Assembly (NCBI GenBank): GCA_964511645.1
Contig: CAZEGV010000022.1
Coordinates: 1-39,746 of the forward strand
Direction of reading: 5' to 3'
DNA from: CAZEGV01 sp964511645
GTDB taxonomy: Bacteria; Bacteroidota; Bacteroidia; Cytophagales; JAAEPT01
Length of the DNA stretch: 39,746 nucleotides
A program made the translations under genes and the position numbers. Below, piece by piece: positions 33,717-39,746 of the stretch (position 1 is its first letter; every line of letters begins with the position of its first letter). Below the pieces are notes generated by a model. It searched no databases, had not been told where the DNA came from, and was given only the letters and a program-made list of their open reading frames with translations.

Positions 33717-34895
33717 TTATAGCATTTCAAAAATACCCGCAGCTCCTTGCCCCGTACCGATACACATCGTTACCATTCCATATTTTTGATCTCGTTTTTT
33801 TAGCTCATTAAATATCTGAACGGACAACTTAGCACCTGTACAACCTAATGGATGCCCTAAGGCAATTGCACCACCATTTACGTTCACAATATCTTGGTTA
33901 AGCCCTAATGTTCTAATTACGGCTAAGGATTGTGAAGCAAAAGCTTCATTTAGTTCTATTAAATCCATCTCTTCGATTTTCATCCCTGCTTGCTTCAATA
34001 CTTTTGGCACTGCTTCTACGGGTCCTATTCCCATAATCCTAGGTGGTACTCCTGCTACTGCATAAGACACTAATCGAGCTATTGGTTTTAAATTTAATTC
34101 TTTGAGCACCTCGCCAGATACGAGCATTACAAATGCCGCTCCGTCAGATGTTTGAGAAGAATTTCCTGCCGTTACAGATCCTCCTGCAGCAAATACTGGT
34201 CGCAATTTTGCCAATCGTTCAAGAGACGTGTCTGCACGAGCTCCTTCGTCTTGGCTTACAGTATATTCTCTTGTTTGTTTTTTTTCATTTTTGTCCAAAT
34301 AAGTTTCTTTAATCGTTATTGGAACAATATCATCATCAAATCGCCCTGTTTTAATGGCTTTTAATGCTTTTTGGTGAGAGTTGTATGAAAACTCATCTTG
34401 GTCTTCTCTGGCAATATTAAATTCTTTTGCTACTGCCTCTGCAGTTAATCCCATCCCCCAGTAATGGTCAGGATTAGTTTTTGCTACTTCATAGTTGGGA
34501 CTCACTCTCCATCCGCCAAAAGGGATTGGACTCATGCACTCTACCCCTCCTGCTATAATAATATCAGCCATCCCAGCTTTTATTTTAGCATCAGCAATAG
34601 CGATTGATTCTAGTCCAGATGAACAATAACGATTAACCGTCATCCCTGGCACTTTGATACTATCCAAACCCATCAGAGATACCAAACGCCCAATGTTTAA
34701 ACCCTGTTCTGCTTCTGGAGTAGCATTACCAACTATTACATCATCTATACGTTCTTTGTCAATCTCAGGCACTGATTTTGCCAAATGTTTAATTACATCT
34801 GCGGCTAAATCATCTGGGCGATAAAATCTAAAAACTCCTCGTGGTGCTTTTCCTACTGCTGATCTATATCCAGCTACTATATATACTTCTTTCAT
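33717..34895 (-). CDS. fadA: Acetyl-CoA acyltransferase (3-ketoacyl-CoA thiolase)
   Basis: Cleaves 3-ketoacyl-CoA to acetyl-CoA and a shortened acyl-CoA. The 392 residues are standard. The nucleophilic Cys91 is in VNRYCSSGLESI, H348 in LGHPLGCTGAK and the second cysteine C378 in CIGTGQGAAG. NEAFASQSLAV near 315 is the third conserved block. It lies between the FadN-type gene upstream and the acyl-CoA dehydrogenase downstream on the same strand, with 30-35 bp spacers. This is the usual order of the Bacteroidetes fatty-acid degradation operon, so a thiolytic rather than biosynthetic role is likely. Confidence 0.93.
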   Translation of the reverse strand: MKEVYIVAGYRSAVGKAPRGVFRFYRPDDLAADVIKHLAKSVPEIDKERIDDVIVGNATPEAEQGLNIGRLVSLMGLDSIKVPGMTVNRYCSSGLESIAIADAKIKAGMADIIIAGGVECMSPIPFGGWRVSPNYEVAKTNPDHYWGMGLTAEAVAKEFNIAREDQDEFSYNSHQKALKAIKTGRFDDDIVPITIKETYLDKNEKKQTREYTVSQDEGARADTSLERLAKLRPVFAAGGSVTAGNSSQTSDGAAFVMLVSGEVLKELNLKPIARLVSYAVAGVPPRIMGIGPVEAVPKVLKQAGMKIEEMDLIELNEAFASQSLAVIRTLGLNQDIVNVNGGAIALGHPLGCTGAKLSVQIFNELKKRDQKYGMVTMCIGTGQGAAGIFEML

Positions 34896-34930
34896 CTGAT
34901 TGTATTTTAATGTTTTTTAACTATCGTTAA

Positions 34931-37333
34931 TTAGTTTCTTAATGGTTTACCTGTTGTCAAGATGCTCTGAATCCTTTCTAGTGTTTTTCTTTCTCCAGTA
35001 AGAGATAAGAATGCTTCTCGCTCTAGATCTAGTAAATATTGTTCTGAAACCTTAGTAGGGCTTGACAAATCTCCTCCTGCCATTACATAACCTAGTTTTT
35101 GAGATATTTTCACATCATGATCCGAAATATAATTTCCACTTTTCATGGTGTTTGCCCCAATATAAAACAAGCCTAATAGTTGTTTTCCATAAACCATAAT
35201 GTCGGTACGCATTTTCTTTTGTACATAACCCTCTTCTGCCATTTGTAGTACAGATCGCTTAGCATCTATAATTTGTCTTGCTTTATTAATTGAAATTTGA
35301 TCACCTTGTTTTAAGAACCCTAACTCTCTTGCTTCTTCTGCAGAAGTAGAAACTTTTGCCATAGCAATAGTCAAAAATGCATTTCGATAAGCGTTCAAAA
35401 CTATGTCTCCATCTTGTAAATTATCGGCTACTCTTAAGGTCATTTCTTTAGTACCTCCACCCGCAGGAATTAGACCTACTCCAAACTCTACAAGCCCTGT
35501 ATACAACTCTGCTGATGCTTGTACTCTGTCAGCATGAAGTGTCATTTCACAACCTCCACCAAGTGTCATATTATGCGGAGCTACTACTACTGGTATACCA
35601 GAGTATCTTACTCTCATTAATGTGTTTTGAAACTGTCGTATAATTATATTAATCTCATCATACTCTTGCTCAGTAGCGTGCATAAATAATAAAGCAAGGT
35701 TTGCTCCGACAGAAAAATTAGTACCTTCATTAGCAATTACTAATCCATTATAGTCTTTTTCAGCAATATCAATAGCTTTGTTAATACCTTGTATTACTTC
35801 TCCGCCAAGCGTATTCATTTTACTATGAAATTCTAAATTTAGAACACCATCTCCAATGTCAAATAAACTAGCTCCGGCATTTTGCCAAACGATTTTATTT
35901 TCTCTGATATTATCTAATAAAATAAATGATTCTAAGCCTGGGATTGCTTTATACGATTTAGTAGGAATATCATAGTACTTCCTAACTCCTCCTTCAATTT
36001 TGTAGAATGATTGAACGCCACTGGCCAACATCTCATCTACCCAAGAAGCTACGGTGTAACCCGCTTTTTTCATCATTGATAAAGTTTTTTCTAAGCCTGC
36101 TGCATCCCAAGTCTCAAAAGGTCCGAGTTCCCAAGCGAAACCTGCTTTCATTGCATCATCCACCTTGTATAGTTCATCAGTAATCTCTGGAATGCGATTA
36201 GTAGCGTAAGTGAATAAATCAAAATAAGTACGGCGGTAAAAATCCCCGGCTTTATCTTTCCCGGCTAATAGTATTTCAAACCTGTCCTTTAATGCTTCTA
36301 TTGTTTTGGTCTGACCTAAAGTAGCAAATTTTACTTTTTCTTGTGGCTCATATTTAAAAGTATTGAGGTTTAATGCCAGAATTTCAGTCTTTCCTTTTTC
36401 ATTTTTTGACTTTTTATAAAATCCTGATCCAGTTTTAGAACCATACCATTTATTTTCTTCAATTTTTTGAAGCATTTGTGGTAATTTAAAATCATCTCTT
36501 TTTTTATCTTTTGGTAACCCTGCATAAAGGTTATTTGCCACTTTAATGAGTGTATCATTCCCCACTACATCCATCGTACGAAAAGTAGCTGACTTAGGTC
36601 TCCCAACTACTGCCCCTGTTAGCTTATCTACCTCTGATACGCTTAATCCTAAATCTTCTACCGCCTTTAGCGTACTCATAATCCCGTAAATACCTACACG
36701 ATTGGCTATAAATGCTGGGGTGTCTTTACAAAGCACCGTTGTTTTCCCCAAAAACTGATCTCCATATTTCATAAAGAAATCAATTACGCTAGCATCAGTT
36801 TTAGGTCCTGCAATTACTTCTAGTAGCTTGAGGTATCTTGGGGGGTTAAAAAAATGAGTCCCGCAGAAATGTTTTTGAAAATCTTCACTTCTACCTTCTG
36901 CCATAAGCCCTATCGGAATCCCAGAAGTATTAGATGTTATTAAAGTACCCTCTTTACGGTGCTTTTCAACATTTCCAAACACAATTTTTTTGATATCTAA
37001 GCTTTCTACTACAACCTCAATAATCCAATCTACATCTGATATTTTATGCAAATCATCTTCCATATTTCCTGTAGCAATACGACTTGTGTATTTTTTAGAG
37101 TAAATAGGGGATGGATTAGACTTTAAAGAAAACGTCAACGCATCATTTACAATTCTATTTCGTACAATTTTATCTTCCAAAGAAAGTCCTTTTATTTTCT
37201 CTTTGTCAGTAAGCTCTCTCGGTACAATATCTAGTAATAACACGTCAAGCCCAACATTGGCAAAATGACAAGCAATACGAGACCCCATTACTCCTGAGCC
37301 TAATACGGCTACTTTTTTTATTATTCTATTCAT
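34931..37333 (-). CDS. 3-Hydroxyacyl-CoA dehydrogenase/enoyl-CoA hydratase, FadN type
   Basis: Bifunctional beta-oxidation enzyme of 800 residues. The order is the reverse of E. coli FadB: the NAD-binding dehydrogenase comes first (VAVLGSGVMGSRIACHFANV at 8-27; HFFNPPRYLKLLEVI near 160; SNTSGIPIG near 134), with its helical C-domains around 200-460. The crotonase domain follows (about 480-690: NEGTNFSVGANLALLFMHA and MTLGGGCEMTLHADRVQASA, then GLVEFGVGLIPAGGGTKE). This layout matches Bacillus FadN, whose partners FadA and FadE are the thiolase and dehydrogenase, exactly as encoded downstream here. It is 13 bp after the marR stop. Confidence 0.93.
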   Translation of the reverse strand: MNRIIKKVAVLGSGVMGSRIACHFANVGLDVLLLDIVPRELTDKEKIKGLSLEDKIVRNRIVNDALTFSLKSNPSPIYSKKYTSRIATGNMEDDLHKISDVDWIIEVVVESLDIKKIVFGNVEKHRKEGTLITSNTSGIPIGLMAEGRSEDFQKHFCGTHFFNPPRYLKLLEVIAGPKTDASVIDFFMKYGDQFLGKTTVLCKDTPAFIANRVGIYGIMSTLKAVEDLGLSVSEVDKLTGAVVGRPKSATFRTMDVVGNDTLIKVANNLYAGLPKDKKRDDFKLPQMLQKIEENKWYGSKTGSGFYKKSKNEKGKTEILALNLNTFKYEPQEKVKFATLGQTKTIEALKDRFEILLAGKDKAGDFYRRTYFDLFTYATNRIPEITDELYKVDDAMKAGFAWELGPFETWDAAGLEKTLSMMKKAGYTVASWVDEMLASGVQSFYKIEGGVRKYYDIPTKSYKAIPGLESFILLDNIRENKIVWQNAGASLFDIGDGVLNLEFHSKMNTLGGEVIQGINKAIDIAEKDYNGLVIANEGTNFSVGANLALLFMHATEQEYDEINIIIRQFQNTLMRVRYSGIPVVVAPHNMTLGGGCEMTLHADRVQASAELYTGLVEFGVGLIPAGGGTKEMTLRVADNLQDGDIVLNAYRNAFLTIAMAKVSTSAEEARELGFLKQGDQISINKARQIIDAKRSVLQMAEEGYVQKKMRTDIMVYGKQLLGLFYIGANTMKSGNYISDHDVKISQKLGYVMAGGDLSSPTKVSEQYLLDLEREAFLSLTGERKTLERIQSILTTGKPLRN

Positions 37334-37346
37334 CCCTATCTAATGT

Positions 37347-37781
37347 TTATGTTTCTAAATTCACTTCACTTATTTTAATAATTTCACCCATCACTTCTTC
37401 AAATATTTGAAGTCGTTCAGGAGAAATCTCTTCCTCAACTTGTCTGTTAAAACTCAGCACAATAGCTTTTGCTCTTTTTTTTAACCTTTTCCCCTTTTTT
37501 GTAAGAGAAACCATAACTACTCTTTTATCTTCTTTTGCTATATTTTTTTCAATAATTTTCAAATTTTCCATTTGCTTAAGTACCCTCGTTAAGCTTCTTG
37601 ACTCCATGCCTAATTTTGGAGCAATTTGTGTAGATGGAACTCCTGATGATTGAGATAAATTAATCAAAACATAAGCCATTGACATAGTAAAATCTTCTTT
37701 TTCGGCATGTACATTATACATTCTAGAGATTGAGTACCAACCCGCTTTGATTCTTGCACACGTTGTAAGATTGCTTGTCAT
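37347..37781 (-). CDS. MarR-family transcriptional regulator
   Basis: Winged-helix dimer, first gene of the beta-oxidation operon, and so probably its regulator (likely sensing acyl-CoA or fatty acid). I start at the internal ATG giving MTSNLTTCARIKAGWYSISR (144 residues); an extension of six codons to 37799 is possible. The DNA-binding helix-turn-helix is in VPSTQIAPKLGMESRSLTRV, followed by the wing KIIEKNIAKEDKRVVMVSLT. The long N- and C-terminal helices form the dimer interface. A similar regulator precedes the same operon in many Bacteroidetes. I could not identify a palindromic operator in the upstream region. Confidence 0.85.
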   Translation of the reverse strand: MTSNLTTCARIKAGWYSISRMYNVHAEKEDFTMSMAYVLINLSQSSGVPSTQIAPKLGMESRSLTRVLKQMENLKIIEKNIAKEDKRVVMVSLTKKGKRLKKRAKAIVLSFNRQVEEEISPERLQIFEEVMGEIIKISEVNLET

Positions 37782-37894
37782 AATTATGTGTACGTGCATA
37801 ACAAAAAAATGTTAGGCAAGTTCATGTATTATGACGGACAATTACAGACTTAGACTAAGTTACTTCATTTTTGAGGATCCGTTTGGGTATCCCC

Positions 37895-38356
37895 TTTGAT
37901 TAATAGTCTTGGTATTGAGCGTTTAGGAAAAGATAGTCCATGAGATTATCAGGTGTGAATATAAGGAGTTGAACGCAAGTAAATCATTGATGAGGTGTCG
38001 AGAAGCAGGTATCTCCAGTCAACAGCTACAGGGCGGAACGTTGAGAAAATGTCCTGTGGACATTTTTAGTAAACGAGCCAAGTTGTGCGTTGGCTAATAC
38101 GGGGTTAAAATTATTGTTAGTAAGAACAATAATTACAGAAGTAACCTATTTATTTACTGTAAGGCTGGCATCATTCAGATGGCAAGAATTTTATTTAGGT
38201 TTATTTACGGAACTTGGGAGTCTACATACAAATGCGAAGGGAAATGTTCGATAGAATCACCCTAGAGTCAGAATACCGATATTGTTTGTAGAGGCAGATT
38301 AACCTGTAGTAGTGACGATAATTCTGTAATGGAAAAGGATCAAAGGGGTTAAAAAG
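37895..38356 (+). mobile_element. Group II intron remnant lacking its ORF and 3' domains
   Basis: Several sequence blocks match bacterial group II intron ribozymes in the right order: ATATAAGGAGTTGAACGCAAG (37960-37979, compare TGAACGCAAG of Ll.LtrB), TGTCGAGAAGCAGGTATCTCC, CAAGTTGTGCGTTGGCTAATACG, GGAACTTGGGAGTCTACATAC (38209-38229), CTGTAGTAGTGA (38304-38315) and AAAGGGGTTAA just before the place where the reverse transcriptase would begin. The reverse transcriptase gene, domain V and VI are absent. The exact 5' and 3' limits are uncertain by tens of bases. It cannot splice or move without the missing domains. Confidence 0.7.
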
Positions 38357-38359
38357 TCA

Positions 38360-38578
38360 TATTGGTACAGTTCAGACATTTCAAGGAAAACAAATTCATT
38401 AAATGTTGCCATTACAAGAGCCAAATATAAATTTACAGCTATTGGAGATGAAAATATATGGCTTAAACAACCATACTTTAATGAAGTTAAAAGAAAAAGT
38501 ACGAATGCACAACAAAATGTAAACGTAATTGCGGGTTTTGTGCTTAATTTAAAGATCGTATCTTTGAACAAAGTTTAG
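38360..38578 (+). pseudogene. Superfamily I helicase, C-terminal fragment
   Basis: A start-less frame of 72 codons ending TAG at 38576-38578. It contains NSLNVAITRAKYKFTAIGDE followed by NIWLKQPYFNEVKR. The block LNVAITRAK is helicase motif VI of the UPF1/Dna2-like SF1 helicases (AAA_12 type), with the arginine that contacts ATP, and IGD follows it in the family. The final about 30 residues are less typical. The rest of the helicase is not in the window; the preceding sequence is the group II intron remnant. The antisense frame covering the same bases is a shadow. Confidence 0.65.
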
Positions 38579-38645
38579 TAATAAACCGATAGTTCAGTGC
38601 TTTGAAACCCCAAACGAAATCTTAGCCTAGACGTTGTGCTTTATT

Positions 38646-39635
38646 ATGACAGACCGCTCGAATATTAACATACAAAAAATGAAAGCCTCTATACGCAGAA
38701 CATATGGTTTGCCAAATCAGATAAGAATTAAGAATATTAAAAAACCTATCCCAAAAGATAATGAGGTTTTAATTAATGTGTATGCTACTACAGTCAGCCG
38801 AACAGATTGTGCAAACCTCACAGCCAAACCATTTATTATGAGATTTGTTTTAGGCTTGTTTAAACCAAGAAAAATAATTTTAGGGACAGATTTTGCAGGT
38901 GAAGTAATATCATTAGGAAAAAATGTTAAGTCATTTAGAATTGGGGATAAAGTATTTGGATTTAATGACACGGGGTCAGAATCACAAGCTGAATATATAA
39001 CGATAGTAGACAAAAGTCTATTTTCTATTCCTAAAAACTTAAATTATAAACAAGCCGTTGCAAGTTTGGAAGGGGCTCATTATGCCTATACCTTTGTCCA
39101 TAAAGTTAGTATCCAATCTGGGCAAAAAATTCTTATTAATGGAGCAACAGGTGGAATTGGTTCTGCTCTTTTACAATTTGTCAGACAATATGATGTCCAA
39201 ATTACAGCAACGTGTAATACGAAAAATATCAAATTAATTAAATCTTTAGGTGCTGATAAAGTCTATGACTATACTAAGAAGGATTTCACAGACGATAATG
39301 GGAAATACGATTTTATATTTGATGCTGTTGGAAAAAGTACTTTTGGAAAATGTAAACCTTTATTAAAGGAAAACGGGATTTATATATCTTCAGAGTTGGG
39401 TCCATATTCACAAAATTTATTTTATTCAATCACAACGTCAATTACTAAAAGGAAAAAAGTAATCTTCCCTGTACCTTTTAGTACGCAAAAAACCATACCC
39501 TATATTATGGAACTATTGAAAAAAGAAAAATTTAAACCAGTTATAGACCGAGAATATTCATTAGAAGAAATAAACTTGGCTTACGAATATGTTCTATGTG
39601 GAGAGAAAATAGGAAATGTAATAGTTAATATATGA
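38646..39635 (+). CDS. Medium-chain dehydrogenase/reductase, quinone-oxidoreductase type
   Basis: NAD(P)-dependent oxidoreductase of the MDR superfamily, without the structural or catalytic zinc ligands of true alcohol dehydrogenases. ATG 38646 gives 329 residues; a start at 38679 (MKASIRRTYGLP, 318 residues) fits the family equally well. The N-terminal catalytic domain contains VLINVYATTVSRTDCANLTA, GTDFAGEVISLGKNVKSFRI and GDKVFGF. The Rossmann domain starts at KILINGATGGIGSALLQFVR (about 160-180) and ATCNTKNIKLIKSLGADKVY. The substrate is unknown; such enzymes reduce quinones or enones. Its neighbours are IS and intron debris, so it may be recently acquired. Confidence 0.88.
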   Translation: MTDRSNINIQKMKASIRRTYGLPNQIRIKNIKKPIPKDNEVLINVYATTVSRTDCANLTAKPFIMRFVLGLFKPRKIILGTDFAGEVISLGKNVKSFRIGDKVFGFNDTGSESQAEYITIVDKSLFSIPKNLNYKQAVASLEGAHYAYTFVHKVSIQSGQKILINGATGGIGSALLQFVRQYDVQITATCNTKNIKLIKSLGADKVYDYTKKDFTDDNGKYDFIFDAVGKSTFGKCKPLLKENGIYISSELGPYSQNLFYSITTSITKRKKVIFPVPFSTQKTIPYIMELLKKEKFKPVIDREYSLEEINLAYEYVLCGEKIGNVIVNI

Positions 39636-39655
39636 AAGCACAACAATGACTATAG

Positions 39656-39674
39656 TTATTAACCCGACGGGTAC
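39656..39674 (+). repeat. 19-bp palindromic motif, copy 2
   Basis: TTATTAACCCGACGGGTAC, identical to the minus-strand copy at 2234-2252 and followed by AAAAC versus GAAAC. It lies 20 bp after the dehydrogenase stop. The sequence past it to the window end (39675-39746) holds no gene. Confidence 0.7.
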
Positions 39675-39746
39675 AAAACATTGTTTATTTTCCATAACTG
39701 TCCGAAAGAATAAGTAGGGAAAAAGCATAAAAATTTCAATTTTTGA

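Noticed and set aside
38299..38571. 90-residue minus-strand frame with hydrophobic stretch
   Set aside because: It is antisense to the helicase motif VI fragment and runs into the group II intron remnant; the plus-strand reading has clear family motifs.
39656..39674. Integron attC site
   Set aside because: The 19-bp motif is palindromic and follows a gene, but lacks the paired R and L boxes and the extended folded structure of attC sites, and no integrase is present.
1..39746. CRISPR array, tRNA or rRNA genes
   Set aside because: No regularly spaced direct repeats and no cloverleaf or rRNA-like segment were seen on either strand by eye; a tRNAscan and Infernal run would be decisive.

Overview
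The window is about 39.7 kb of AT-rich chromosome from a member of the Bacteroidota, probably a free-living aerobe of the Cytophagales or Flavobacteriales type. Evidence: a large secreted protein with a type IX secretion (T9SS) C-terminal sorting tail, a GldB-family lipoprotein, two small outer-membrane beta-barrels, a PheS with the Cys-rich insert usual in this phylum, a 29-residue Arg/Lys-rich peptide ahead of RNase G, a TAnnTTTG promoter box in front of the SRP RNA, and start sites without clear Shine-Dalgarno sequences. The species cannot be named from the sequence.

Layout. 1-2.95 kb is accessory debris around an intact pheS: an IS4-type transposase N-terminus broken by a miniature transposable element (MITE), a Gfo/Idh/MocA oxidoreductase cut off by that insertion sequence, a second MITE, and the wreck of a toxin-antitoxin operon. 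2.95-8.85 kb is core: fadD plus an overlapping 43-residue membrane peptide, mutY, HU, a TPR protein, the tiny basic protein and RNase G. 8.87-16 kb: a third MITE, glycosyltransferase and YbaB/EbfC, a repeat-rich spacer, two small membrane proteins (one frameshifted), a phosphate permease and the T9SS protein. 16-21.5 kb: ftsE, transaldolase, SRP RNA, a LysE exporter, an M15 peptidase, menC, and an S24 repressor with a small unknown gene. 21.7-22.8 kb holds a decayed IS5-type element. 22.8-29.3 kb: two beta-barrels, gldB-like, a ruined aldo/keto reductase, TerC, rmlA and a sugar permease. 29.5-37.8 kb: superoxide dismutase, a PLP enzyme with an A11 frameshift, and fatty-acid oxidation genes: a crotonase facing a marR-fadN-thiolase-acyl-CoA dehydrogenase operon. 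37.8-38.6 kb holds a truncated group II intron joined to a helicase C-terminus, followed by a medium-chain dehydrogenase.

How it fits together. FadD (acyl-CoA formation), the acyl-CoA dehydrogenase, crotonase, FadN-type bifunctional enzyme and thiolase make up a complete beta-oxidation route, probably under the MarR regulator. HU, RNase G, the mS38/bS22-like peptide, PheS, SRP RNA and EbfC are housekeeping. The T9SS cargo, GldB homologue and barrels belong to the envelope and secretion or gliding system.

No clearly new defence or biosynthetic system is visible. The most interesting signals are the three-copy 157-bp MITE family, the layered wreckage at both ends of the window (joined by a shared 19-bp palindromic motif), the group II intron/helicase scar, and the homopolymer frameshift in the PLP enzyme.
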